DNA from: DASQHM01 sp035632095
GTDB lineage: Bacteria; Pseudomonadota; Alphaproteobacteria; Ferrovibrionales; Ferrovibrionaceae
NCBI GenBank assembly: GCA_035632095.1
Contig: DASQHM010000039.1
Location: forward strand, 1 to 15,688
Direction of reading: 5' to 3'
DNA: 15,688 nt
Shown: one piece after another, positions 7,196-15,154 of the stretch
Position numbering within the stretch: the first letter of the stretch is position 1
Layout: every line of letters begins with the position of its first letter
The notes under the pieces: generated by a model
What the model was told of the DNA's origin: nothing
Seen by the model: only the letters and a program-made list of their open reading frames with translations
Database searches by the model: none
Made by a program: the position numbers and the translations under genes

Positions 7196-7201
7196 CCGGC
7201 C

Positions 7202-7729
7202 TTGGCCGCGGATACCGATACGACGCTGCGATTGCACGAGCGGCGCGACGCCGCCGATCTGGTGCGCCGCCGCCCCTTCGGCCTTGTCCGCTTGCCGCAC
7301 GGCGATGCAGAACTTGCCCAGGCGCTGGCGCATTGGTCGGCGCGCCGCACCGGCGGGCAGCTCCCGCGCCCGGCCGACGTCGACGCCGGCGCGCTGGCGG
7401 GTTTCGGCGTTGCCCTGCAATTCGTGGATGTGACGCCGGGGGCGGCCGAGCACTATCGGCTCGGCCGGCGCGTCGGCCGCGGGCCGTTCGAACCCGATGA
7501 TTTCGAGCTCGGCATGCGGCTCGGCCAGATCGTTCCGCCCGCCTTGGCGCAAGCCGTCGCCGAGGACTACCACGTCGTGGCGTCGAAGGGTCTTCCCGCC
7601 TACCACCACGTCACGATCCGGCTTGGGCCCGTGCCCCTGCAATACGGCCGCCTGATTCTGCCGCTTGCGACGGATGGCCGGCGGGTTTCGGCGCTGATCG
7701 TCTGCACCCGGCTTCATCCCGGCCCATAG
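7202..7729 (+). CDS. probable PAS_5-family protein
   Basis: This 175-aa cytoplasmic protein has the layout I associate with the alphaproteobacterial PAS_5 family. There is a W-x-x-R-R segment followed by LPRPADVD (residues 45-61), a hydrophobic strand ending in QFVDV (73-77), and YRLGRRVGRG (85-94), where the family usually has a YRLVGT-like strand. It ends with YGRLILPLATDGRRVSALI (148-166), the usual closing RLxLPLxxDG segment. Such proteins are stand-alone domains of uncertain function, with no attached kinase or effector. The YRL strand has no GT and the following region lacks the DLTG-like turn I would expect, so this copy is divergent. The start is TTG with a strong SD. It lies 88 bases after the hydrolase, with inverted repeats between, and 60 bases before gabD. 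Confidence 0.7.
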   Translation: MAADTDTTLRLHERRDAADLVRRRPFGLVRLPHGDAELAQALAHWSARRTGGQLPRPADVDAGALAGFGVALQFVDVTPGAAEHYRLGRRVGRGPFEPDDFELGMRLGQIVPPALAQAVAEDYHVVASKGLPAYHHVTIRLGPVPLQYGRLILPLATDGRRVSALIVCTRLHPGP

Positions 7730-7789
7730 ACGCCCGCACCGATCCTTGCGCTATAGTGGCCTCCTGAACTCGCGACGCAGGAGGCAGAC

Positions 7790-9247
7790 ATGGCGCTCAG
7801 CTTGCGCGATCCCAAACTTTTCCGGCAGCAATGCTACATCGGCGGCGCCTGGGTCGGCGCCGGCAACAAGGCGACCATCGAGGTCACAAATCCCGCATCC
7901 GGCGAGGTGCTCGGCACGGTGCCGAAGCTCGGCGCCGAAGAGACGCGGCGCGCCATCGACGCGGCTGACGCGGCCTGGCCCGATTGGCGCGGCCGCACGG
8001 CGAAAGAGCGCGCGACCATCCTCAGGAGGTGGAACGACCTCATGCTGGCGAACGTGGACGATCTCGCCACCATCATGACCGCCGAACAGGGCAAGCCGTT
8101 CGCCGAGGCGAAAGGCGAAGTGTCCTATGCGGCATCGTTCATCGAATGGTTCGCCGAAGAGGGCAAGCGCATATACGGCGACACGATCCCGGGCCATCAG
8201 CGCGACAAGCGTATCGTCGTCATCAAGGAGCCGGTGGGCGTCTGCGCCGCGATCACGCCGTGGAACTTTCCCGCCGCCATGATTACGCGGAAGGCGGGGC
8301 CCGCGCTCGCCGCGGGCTGCGTCATGGTGGTCAAGCCCGCGAGCCAGACGCCGTTCTCCGCGCTGGCCATGGCCGAACTGGCGGAGCGCGCCGGCGTGCC
8401 CAAGGGCGTCTTCAGCGTCGTCACCGGGTCGGCCAAGGCAATCGGCGGCGAGATGACCTCCAACCCGAAGGTGCGCAAGCTGACATTCACCGGCTCCACC
8501 GCGGTCGGCAAGGAGCTCATGGCGCAATGCGCCGGAACCGTGAAGAAGGTCTCGCTGGAACTCGGCGGCAATGCGCCGTTCATCGTCTTCGACGATGCCG
8601 ATCTCGACGCCGCCGTCGACGGCGCCATCGCGTCCAAGTACCGCAATACCGGCCAGACCTGCGTCTGCGCCAATCGTCTTCTGGTGCACGAGGACGTTTA
8701 CGACGCGTTTTCGACCAAGCTCGCCGCCGCCGTGGCCAAGCTGAAAGTGGGCGACGGATTGAAGGGCGAGACGCAGCAAGGTCCGCTGATCGACATGAAG
8801 GCGGTCGAGAAGGTCGAAGAGCACATCGCCGATGCGGTTTCCAAGGGCGCCAAGGTGGTCGCCGGCGGCAAGCGCCACAGTCTCGGCGGCAGCTTCTTCC
8901 AGCCGACCATCCTCGCCAATGTGACGTCGGACATGAAGGTCGCGCGCGAGGAGACCTTCGGTCCGGTCGCGCCGCTGTTCCGCTTCAAGTCCGAGGCCGA
9001 GGCGGTGAAGATGGCCAACGACACCGAATTCGGCCTCGCGGCCTATTTCTATAGCCGCGACATGAATCGCATCTGGCGCGTTTCGGAGGGCGTCGAATAC
9101 GGCATCGTCGGCATCAACACCGGCATCATTTCGACGGAAGTGGCGCCGTTCGGCGGCATGAAGGAGTCCGGCATCGGCCGCGAAGGCTCGAAGTACGGCA
9201 TCGAGGAGTTCCTCGAAGTGAAGTACCTCTGCATGGGCGGCGTGTGA
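7790..9247 (+). CDS. gabD: NAD(P)-dependent succinate-semialdehyde dehydrogenase
   Basis: This 485-aa aldehyde dehydrogenase oxidises succinate semialdehyde to succinate, closing the GABA shunt and related 4-carbon catabolism, usually with NADP+. It shows TPWNFP (156-161, with N159 stabilising the thiohemiacetal), K182 in VVKPAS, FTGST (233-237), the general base E257 in LELGGN, and the nucleophile C291 in GQTCVCANR. The second Cys two residues on (C293) is typical of GabD and is known as a redox-switch pair in E. coli. APFGGMKESGIGREGSKYG closes the fold. An excellent AGGAGG lies seven bases before the ATG, and a TATAGT (7752-7757) resembles a -10 element, although I find no matching -35. 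The stop overlaps the rpiA start in a GTGA, so the two are translationally coupled. Other semialdehyde specificities, such as glutarate semialdehyde, are possible. Confidence 0.92.
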   Translation: MALSLRDPKLFRQQCYIGGAWVGAGNKATIEVTNPASGEVLGTVPKLGAEETRRAIDAADAAWPDWRGRTAKERATILRRWNDLMLANVDDLATIMTAEQGKPFAEAKGEVSYAASFIEWFAEEGKRIYGDTIPGHQRDKRIVVIKEPVGVCAAITPWNFPAAMITRKAGPALAAGCVMVVKPASQTPFSALAMAELAERAGVPKGVFSVVTGSAKAIGGEMTSNPKVRKLTFTGSTAVGKELMAQCAGTVKKVSLELGGNAPFIVFDDADLDAAVDGAIASKYRNTGQTCVCANRLLVHEDVYDAFSTKLAAAVAKLKVGDGLKGETQQGPLIDMKAVEKVEEHIADAVSKGAKVVAGGKRHSLGGSFFQPTILANVTSDMKVAREETFGPVAPLFRFKSEAEAVKMANDTEFGLAAYFYSRDMNRIWRVSEGVEYGIVGINTGIISTEVAPFGGMKESGIGREGSKYGIEEFLEVKYLCMGGV

Positions 9248-9975
9248 GCGCTTCGGCCGAACAGGAGAAAGCCGCCGCGGCGGCCAAGGCGCTGGAGCTG
9301 GTGCGGCCGGGCATGAAGCTCGGCCTCGGCACCGGCTCCACGGCCGAGCATTTCGTCCGGGGACTCGGCGTCAGGGTGCGGAGCGGCCTCAGCATCACCG
9401 GCGTTGCGACGTCGAAGCGCACGGAGGCGCTTGCGCGCCGGCACGGCATCGCCGTCTCCGATCTCGACATCGTGGGCCGCCTGGATCTCACCGTTGACGG
9501 CGCCGACGAAATCGACGGCGAACTGCGCCTCATCAAAGGCGGCGGCGGCGCGCTGCTTCGCGAGAAGATCGTCGCAGCGGCATCAGACGCTATGGTTGTG
9601 ATCGCGGATTCCTCGAAGCTGGTGGCGAGCCTCGGAGCGTTCCCGCTGCCGGTGGAGATCGTGCCGTTCGGGCACAGATGCACCGAGGCGCTGGTGGGCG
9701 ATATCGCCCGCCGGTTCGTAGACGGAGATGCCCCGGTGAAACTCCGCCTCGATGGCCAAGGCGAGCCTTTTCTCACGGATGGCGGGCACTACATTGTCGA
9801 CGTGGCCTGCGGCCGTATTCGCAACGCGGAAGGCTTGGCCGCGAGCCTCGGCATGACGCCCGGCGTCGTGGACCACGGATTGTTCATCGGCCTGGCAAGC
9901 ATGGCGATCATAGGCAGGGGCGGCGGCGTGGAGATCATCGAAGCGGGCGCTGACGCGGGAGCGAGACATGGCTAG
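9244..9975 (+). CDS. rpiA: ribose-5-phosphate isomerase A
   Basis: This 243-aa cytoplasmic enzyme interconverts ribose-5-phosphate and ribulose-5-phosphate in the non-oxidative pentose-phosphate pathway. Family motifs are all present: GLGTGSTA (27-34) for phosphate binding, DGADEID (85-91), KGGGGALLREK (98-108) with catalytic E107, and VDHGLFIG (219-226). The length is normal apart from a slightly extended C-terminus. Translation starts at GTG within the gabD stop (GTGA, four-base overlap), so it relies on coupling to gabD. gor begins eight bases before its stop. The position between two NADP(H)-linked enzymes suggests, but does not prove, shared control of pentose phosphates and NADPH. Confidence 0.96.
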   Translation: MSASAEQEKAAAAAKALELVRPGMKLGLGTGSTAEHFVRGLGVRVRSGLSITGVATSKRTEALARRHGIAVSDLDIVGRLDLTVDGADEIDGELRLIKGGGGALLREKIVAAASDAMVVIADSSKLVASLGAFPLPVEIVPFGHRCTEALVGDIARRFVDGDAPVKLRLDGQGEPFLTDGGHYIVDVACGRIRNAEGLAASLGMTPGVVDHGLFIGLASMAIIGRGGGVEIIEAGADAGARHG

Positions 9976-11347
9976 CTACGACTACGATCTTTTCGTCATC
10001 GGCGCGGGCTCGGGCGGCGTTCGCGCCAGCCGCATGGCCGCGAGTTACGGCGCCAAGGTGGCCATCGCCGAGCATTACCGCATCGGTGGAACCTGCGTCA
10101 TTCGCGGCTGCATCCCGAAGAAGCTCCTGGTCTATGCCTCGCACTTTCACGAGGACTTCGAGGACGCGCGCGCGTTCGGCTGGGACGTCGATCCGGCGCA
10201 CTTCACCTGGCCCAGGCTGATCGCCAACAAGGACAAGGAAATCGACCGGCTCAACGGCATCTATATCAAGCTGCTGAAGGCTTCGGGCGTCGCCATGTTC
10301 GAAGGCACCGCGCGGCTGGAAGACGCCCATACGGTGCGTATCGGCGAGCGCAAGTTCACGGCGAAATACATCCTGATCTCCACCGGCGGCTGGCCGGTGA
10401 AGCCGCCCGTCCCCGGCGTCGAGCATGCCATCACCTCCAACGAAGCGTTCCATTTGCCAGATTTGCCGAAGCGCGTCGTGGTCGTGGGCGGCGGGTACAT
10501 CGCAGTTGAGTTCGCCGGCATCTTCAACGGCCTTGGCGCCAAGACCACGCTGCTCTATCGCGGCGAGCAGATCCTGCGCGGCTTCGATGACGACCTGCGC
10601 CATCACCTGGCGGCCGAAATGGCGAAGAAGGGCGTCACGGTCCGCACCAAGAGCGACGTGACGCGCATCGAAAAGCTTGGTGACGGCTCGCTCAAGGTTA
10701 CGTTGCTCGACGGCTCGCACCTCGCCTGCGATGCCGTCATGTACGCTACGGGCCGCAAGCCCAACACGGCAGGCATCGGTCTCGAAGACGCCGGCGTCAA
10801 GCTCGACGCGGGCGGTGCGGTCGCGGTGGACGCGTACTCGCAGACCAGCGTGCCCAACATCTATTCCGTCGGCGACGTGACCGATCGCATCCAGCTTACG
10901 CCGGTCGCCATCAAGGAGGGCGCCGCGGTGGCGGCAACCCTGTTCGCCGGCAAGCCGACCCGCGCCGACCACAACGACGTGCCGAGCGCCGTGTTCAGCC
11001 AGCCGCCGATCGGGACCGTGGGCTTGACCGAAGCGGAGGCGCGGGAGCGATTCGGCGCCGTCGATATCTACAAATCGACGTTCAAGCCGTTGAAGCACAC
11101 GCTCACAGGGCGCAACGAGCAGACCCTGATGAAGCTCGTCGTCGATGCCAAATCCGGCCGCGTGGTCGGCGCGCATATGGTCGGCGCCGACGCGGCCGAG
11201 ATCATCCAGGGTGTCGGCATCGCGGTGAAACTCGGCGCCACCAAGGAGCAGTTCGACGCCACCGTCGGCATTCATCCGACCGCGGCCGAGGAATTCGTCA
11301 CCATGCGCGAGAAATGGGTGGCGCCGGCCAAGGCCGCTGCGGAGTAG
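9968..11347 (+). CDS. gor: glutathione-disulfide reductase
   Basis: This 459-aa FAD-dependent, dimeric, cytoplasmic enzyme reduces glutathione disulfide with NADPH. The N-terminal FAD fold has IGAGSGG (11-17), and the redox-active disulfide is C43 and C48 in GGTCVIRGCIPKK. The NADPH domain shows VVGGGYIAVEFAG (172-184), with R198 and R204 in LLYRGEQILRGFD placed to bind the 2'-phosphate, as in glutathione reductases rather than lipoamide dehydrogenases. YSVGDVTD is the second FAD motif. The dimer-interface HPTAAEE carries the catalytic H436-E441 pair. The ATG overlaps the rpiA end by eight bases, with GGAG about six bases before it. It converges with the methyltransferase gene with only three bases between stop codons, leaving no room for a separate terminator. 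Confidence 0.95.
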   Translation: MASYDYDLFVIGAGSGGVRASRMAASYGAKVAIAEHYRIGGTCVIRGCIPKKLLVYASHFHEDFEDARAFGWDVDPAHFTWPRLIANKDKEIDRLNGIYIKLLKASGVAMFEGTARLEDAHTVRIGERKFTAKYILISTGGWPVKPPVPGVEHAITSNEAFHLPDLPKRVVVVGGGYIAVEFAGIFNGLGAKTTLLYRGEQILRGFDDDLRHHLAAEMAKKGVTVRTKSDVTRIEKLGDGSLKVTLLDGSHLACDAVMYATGRKPNTAGIGLEDAGVKLDAGGAVAVDAYSQTSVPNIYSVGDVTDRIQLTPVAIKEGAAVAATLFAGKPTRADHNDVPSAVFSQPPIGTVGLTEAEARERFGAVDIYKSTFKPLKHTLTGRNEQTLMKLVVDAKSGRVVGAHMVGADAAEIIQGVGIAVKLGATKEQFDATVGIHPTAAEEFVTMREKWVAPAKAAAE

Positions 11348-11350
11348 CCG

Positions 11351-12400
11351 TTAGCCGCTCGCCGGCGCCCGCTTGCGGCCGATCATGATGTAGAGACCGC
11401 CGTCGCTGCCGCCCGACAACAGCAGATCCAGCTCGCTGGAAAGCCGGTCGAGCCGGTTTCCCTTCGGGTGCGGCGCGAACAGGTGTTCGTCCTCGGCGAA
11501 TTCCGCGTCGCCGATGGCGGGGATCGAGGCCAGGAACTCGAAGCCCGCCGCGTCGAACCAGCGCAACACTTCGTCCATGGAGTGCTTGCTTTCGTGCGGA
11601 TGCTTGTACTGGTCGCGGAACCATGCGGACCAGCGGCCGCTGTTGAGCGCGCCGCCTCTGAGCCGGCTGTCCAGTCCCGCCATGCGGTCGCCGAACATCT
11701 CGATGAGCCGGCGGCGCCAGAGCGTCGGCAGACGGCCGAGCCAGTTGTAGAGCCCGACGACAATGGTTCCGCCCGGCTTGATCTTGGCGCTCAAGGCGCG
11801 GAAGCCGCCCTCCGGATCGGCGGTGTGGTGCAGCACACCGTTGCTGACGACCAGATCGAAGCTCTCGTCCGCGAACGGCGGCCGGAACAGATTCATCTGC
11901 ACGAACGCCGCATTCACGATGGAGAAGCGGTTGCGAAAACCGTTCGCCAGCTTGAGCGAGTTCAAACAGAGGTCGGCGCCGATCACGCGCCGCTGCCAAT
12001 TCATGCCAAGGAAGTTCGACAATTGTCCGGTACCGCATCCGGCTTCAAGCACCAGTGCGCCGGGCGGGATTTGCCGGTCGAGGAGGGCGGCGAACAGGCC
12101 GCGCCCGGCCTTGTCCACCAGGCTCTCGCGGCTATCCATGTCGTCGTAGTTGGGGAACGGCGTCTCTTCGTAGAAATCCTTCACCATATCGGTGACGTCG
12201 AGCCGGCCATGCCACTCGTTCGGCACGAAGAGCTGCGGGATGCCGTCGCTTACCGGATAGCTTTGCGCGCAACCCCGGCATTTCAGCGCCGCGCCGTCGG
12301 CGGAAATCGAACCGCCGCAACGCGGACAGCGCAGCGTCGCGATCAGGTCCGGGTTCGCGGCCGTCCCCGGTCGCTCGGCTGAATTGGCGCTTGTGCTCAT
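11351..12400 (-). CDS. zinc-ribbon plus class I SAM-dependent methyltransferase
   Basis: This 349-aa cytoplasmic protein has two modules. Residues 20-58 form a Trm112-like zinc ribbon with two CxxC pairs (C25/C28 and C41/C44) and the YPVSDGIPQL segment typical of that fold. After a DFYEETPFPNYDD linker (75-87) comes a Rossmann methyltransferase: motif I VLEAGCGTGQ (97-106), an acidic GADLC end to strand 2 (121-125), and DLVVSNGVLHHTADP around strand 4. The C-terminal 130 residues form a substrate-specific region (WRRRLIEMFGD, then SMDEVLRWFDAAGF). The target is unknown; similar ribbon-methyltransferase fusions act on RNA, quinone-like or small-molecule substrates. The ATG has only a weak GAAGA upstream. 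The gene is divergent from the DAHP synthase across 217 bases and tail to tail with gor. Confidence 0.85.
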   Translation of the reverse strand: MSTSANSAERPGTAANPDLIATLRCPRCGGSISADGAALKCRGCAQSYPVSDGIPQLFVPNEWHGRLDVTDMVKDFYEETPFPNYDDMDSRESLVDKAGRGLFAALLDRQIPPGALVLEAGCGTGQLSNFLGMNWQRRVIGADLCLNSLKLANGFRNRFSIVNAAFVQMNLFRPPFADESFDLVVSNGVLHHTADPEGGFRALSAKIKPGGTIVVGLYNWLGRLPTLWRRRLIEMFGDRMAGLDSRLRGGALNSGRWSAWFRDQYKHPHESKHSMDEVLRWFDAAGFEFLASIPAIGDAEFAEDEHLFAPHPKGNRLDRLSSELDLLLSGGSDGGLYIMIGRKRAPASG

Positions 12401-12617
12401 ATCTTCAATCGCTTTGGACGAGCTGCGTTTTTGCGGCCGGGGGAAGATAATTCAAACGCTGTGCCCACGTCATCGGCCTGCACTAAAGTATTGATATGTG
12501 AGAGATTTATGAATCGAGGGCAGGGCGGCGCCGACGCGCCAAAGCCGCTTTGGGGTTCCAAAAGACGTAGGGCTAGCGTATATCTCGGACCATATTGCGA
12601 GACCTCGAGGACGGCGT

Positions 12618-14000
12618 ATGGCTGCGAAATGGAGTCCGGATAGCTGGCGGAACTTGCCCATCAGGCAAGCGCCGGATTATCCCGACACGAAACTGCTGAC
12701 CGATGTCGAAGCGCGCCTGAAAAAAGTGCCGCCGCTGGTCTTTGCGGGCGAAGCGCGCCGGCTGAAGGCGCAGCTCGGCCGCGTCGCGGCCGGCAAGGCT
12801 TTCCTGCTGCAGGGCGGCGATTGCGCCGAGAGTTTCGCCGAGCACTCGGCCGACAACATCCGCGACATGTTCCGCGTGCTGCTGCAAATGGCGGTGGTGC
12901 TCACCTTCGCCGCCGCATGCCCGGTGGTGAAGGTCGGACGCCTGGCGGGTCAGTTCGCCAAGCCGCGCTCCGCGCCGACGGAAGTGCGCGACGGCGTCGA
13001 GCTGCCGAGCTATCGCGGTGACATCATCAACGACATGGAATTCACCGCCGAAGCGCGCCGGCCCGATCCGAACCGCCTGATCCAGGCCTACTCGCAGTCC
13101 GCCGCCACGCTCAACCTGCTGCGCGCGTTCGCCCAGGGCGGCTACGCCGACCTGCATCGCGTGCACGGCTGGAACCTCGGCTTCCTGAAGAGCAGCCCGC
13201 AGGGCGAGCGTTTCCGCGAAATGGCCGGGCGCATCACCGAGGCCCTGGACTTCATGGAAGCCTGCGGCATCACGCCGGAGCAGACCCAGGAGCTGCGCCA
13301 GACCGACTTCTACACCAGCCACGAGGCGCTGCTGCTCGGCTACGAGCAGGCGATGACGCGCGTCGATTCCACCTCGGGCGACTGGGTCGACACATCGGCG
13401 CATCTGCTCTGGATCGGCGACCGCACGCGCCAACCCGACGGCGCGCATGTCGAGTTCCTGCGCGGCGTGATGAATCCGATCGGCATGAAGTGCGGGCCGT
13501 CCCTCGATCCGAACGTCCTGTTGCGCCTGATCGACATCCTCAATCCGCAGAACGTGCCTGGCCGGCTCACGCTGATCTGCCGCATGGGCGCGGACCAGGT
13601 CGAGGACAAGCTGCCGCCGCTCATTCGCGCCGTGCAGCGCGAGGGCCGCGTCGTGGTCTGGTCGTGCGATCCCATGCACGGCAACACGTTCACCTCCTCC
13701 ACCGGCTACAAGACTAGGCCGTTCGACCGCATCCTGACCGAGGTGCGGCGCTTCTTCGCCGTGCATCAGGGCGAGGGAAGCTACGCCGGCGGCGTGCACG
13801 TGGAGATGACGGGGCAGGACGTGACCGAGTGCCTCGGCGGCGCGCAAGCGATCGATGAAGCCGCGCTCGCCGACCGCTACCACACCCATTGCGACCCGAG
13901 GCTCAATGCGGACCAGGCCCTTGAGCTGGCCTTCCTCACGGCCGAGATGCTCAAGAAGGAGCGCTCCGGTGCCCGCACCCGCATCGCCGAAGCGTCCTGA
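12618..14000 (+). CDS. class II 3-deoxy-7-phosphoheptulonate (DAHP) synthase
   Basis: This 460-aa cytoplasmic enzyme condenses PEP and erythrose-4-phosphate into DAHP, the first step of the shikimate pathway to aromatic amino acids. It belongs to the class II (plant and Mycobacterium AroG) family. LQGGDCAES (64-72) contains metal ligand C69; the others are H354 in DPMHGN, E396 in GVHVEMTG and D426 in HCDPRLN, with spacings matching the known class II metal site. VGRLAGQFAKPRS (106-118) and GDRTRQPDGAHVEF (267-280) line the PEP and sugar-phosphate sites. The N-terminal extension before the barrel is the region used for aromatic feedback in related enzymes. GAGGA lies seven bases before the ATG. 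A TATATC (12579-12584) with TTCCAA 17 bases upstream is a weak promoter candidate. Its end overlaps the following gene by 32 bases. Names vary (aroF, aroG, aroH), so no symbol is given. Confidence 0.95.
   Translation: MAAKWSPDSWRNLPIRQAPDYPDTKLLTDVEARLKKVPPLVFAGEARRLKAQLGRVAAGKAFLLQGGDCAESFAEHSADNIRDMFRVLLQMAVVLTFAAACPVVKVGRLAGQFAKPRSAPTEVRDGVELPSYRGDIINDMEFTAEARRPDPNRLIQAYSQSAATLNLLRAFAQGGYADLHRVHGWNLGFLKSSPQGERFREMAGRITEALDFMEACGITPEQTQELRQTDFYTSHEALLLGYEQAMTRVDSTSGDWVDTSAHLLWIGDRTRQPDGAHVEFLRGVMNPIGMKCGPSLDPNVLLRLIDILNPQNVPGRLTLICRMGADQVEDKLPPLIRAVQREGRVVVWSCDPMHGNTFTSSTGYKTRPFDRILTEVRRFFAVHQGEGSYAGGVHVEMTGQDVTECLGGAQAIDEAALADRYHTHCDPRLNADQALELAFLTAEMLKKERSGARTRIAEAS
13956..13961 (+). promoter_or_regulatory. 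ribosome binding site inside the DAHP synthase gene
   Basis: AAGGAG ends seven bases before the GTG at 13969, within the last codons of the upstream gene. This is the strongest SD available and sets the start of the phosphoribosyltransferase-like gene, rather than the ATG at 13855 deep inside the synthase frame. Confidence 0.78.
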
Positions 14001-15153
14001 CGCGAAGGCGCCGGCGGAAGCCGGCGCGGAACACGACATCGAAGGTCACATCGCGGCGTGGACCGACCACTATTTCCGCCGCACGCGGGCCGTGGTCGGG
14101 CGCTACGGCGACAAGCGCGTCACCTACGCCGTGTTCATGCGCCGCCCGGTGATTTTCTGCCCGAAGCCCATGGTGGATTGGCTCGAGAGCGTCGCCACCG
14201 AGCGGGGCGTGCGCTTCGACATCGACCTGCGCTTTGCCGAAGGCGCCTGGGTCGGCGCCGGTGAGCCGCTGGTCTATCTCTCCGGTTCCATGCTGAACCT
14301 GGTCGATCTCGAAACCCTGTACCTGCAGAAGCTCGGCGCGCCCTGCGTCGCCGCCTATAACGCCTATGCCATGTGCTGCGATCTTCCCAACGCGGCATTC
14401 CTCGCCATGGATGCGCGCCACTGTGCCGGCACCGAAATGGCCGATCTGATGGCCTATGCGGCGGCTGTCGGCAGCCGGGCGGCGCAGCGCGACGTGGGCG
14501 CGCGCGGCTTTATCGGCAACGCCACCGACGCGACGGCACACTACTTCGGCAACCCGGGCGGGCTCGGCACCATGCCCCATGCCTTGATCGGCTACGCCGG
14601 CTCGACGGTGCGGGCGGCGGAAATGTTCGCCGAGAGCTTTCCGGGCGAGCCTATGACCGTGCTGGTCGATTATTTCGGCAAGGAGATCACGGACGGCTTG
14701 GCGGTGTGCCGGCGCTTTCCGGACCTCGCGGCCGCCGGCAAGCTTTCCTTGCGCCTGGATACGCACGGTGGGCGTTTCGTCGAAGGGCTCGATCCGGCCG
14801 CATCCTACGCGGCGCTCGAGCGGCACGTGCCGAACGCCATCCGGCAATATCGTTCCGACGCCGAGTTGCGCTATCTGGTCGGGACCGGCGTAACCGCCGC
14901 CGCCGTTTATCACCTGCGCGATGCGCTGGACGCGGCCGGGTTCAAGTCCGTGAAGATCGTGACCTCATCGGGCTTCGGCCCGGCAAAATGCAAGGTGATG
15001 GCAAGCGTCAAGGCGCCGATCGACGTGGTCGGCACCGGCTCGTACCTGCCGGAGCGCTGGGACGAAACCTATGCCACCGCCGACATCATCGCCTATGACG
15101 GCGGGCCGTCCGTGAAGATCGGCCGCGAATTCCTGCTCAAGCGCGACACTTGA
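13969..15153 (+). CDS. nicotinate phosphoribosyltransferase-like protein
   Basis: This 394-aa protein resembles nicotinate phosphoribosyltransferases of the type II PRTase fold, which join nicotinate and PRPP to give NaMN for NAD salvage. Visible landmarks are LSGSMLNLVDLETLYL (104-119), GTMPHAL (200-206, with H204 where the family's GTxxH histidine lies), VLVDYFG (231-237), LRLDTHGG (261-268), SSGFG (333-337) and the phosphate-loop region VVGTGSYLPE (353-362) followed by TYATADIIAYDG (367-378). The length matches the shorter nicotinate PRTases, about 390 residues. Start choice: GTG at 13969 with AAGGAG seven bases upstream; the longer frame from 13855 would be an Arg/Ser/Pro-rich shadow of the synthase. 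The 32-base overlap with the synthase implies translational coupling. The substrate could be another pyridine or purine base, so pncB is not asserted. Confidence 0.86.
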   Translation: MPAPASPKRPDAKAPAEAGAEHDIEGHIAAWTDHYFRRTRAVVGRYGDKRVTYAVFMRRPVIFCPKPMVDWLESVATERGVRFDIDLRFAEGAWVGAGEPLVYLSGSMLNLVDLETLYLQKLGAPCVAAYNAYAMCCDLPNAAFLAMDARHCAGTEMADLMAYAAAVGSRAAQRDVGARGFIGNATDATAHYFGNPGGLGTMPHALIGYAGSTVRAAEMFAESFPGEPMTVLVDYFGKEITDGLAVCRRFPDLAAAGKLSLRLDTHGGRFVEGLDPAASYAALERHVPNAIRQYRSDAELRYLVGTGVTAAAVYHLRDALDAAGFKSVKIVTSSGFGPAKCKVMASVKAPIDVVGTGSYLPERWDETYATADIIAYDGGPSVKIGREFLLKRDT

Positions 15154-15154
15154 A

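Noticed and set aside
7751..8878. 375-aa antisense and 356-aa alternate-frame (7984-9054) reading frames over gabD
   Set aside because: The aldehyde dehydrogenase frame contains every catalytic residue; the others are compositional artefacts.
9935..11275. 446-aa antisense frame over gor
   Set aside because: It is the mirror of an intact glutathione reductase and has no independent RBS or motif support.
12431..12643. 70-aa + frame and 63-aa - frame in the methyltransferase-DAHP synthase gap
   Set aside because: The plus frame runs into the synthase start in another frame and has no SD; neither looks like a natural protein. The gap more likely holds divergent promoters.
12573..14039. 488-aa antisense frame over the DAHP synthase
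   Set aside because: It is the shadow of a gene with all four class II metal ligands intact, and has no motif of its own.
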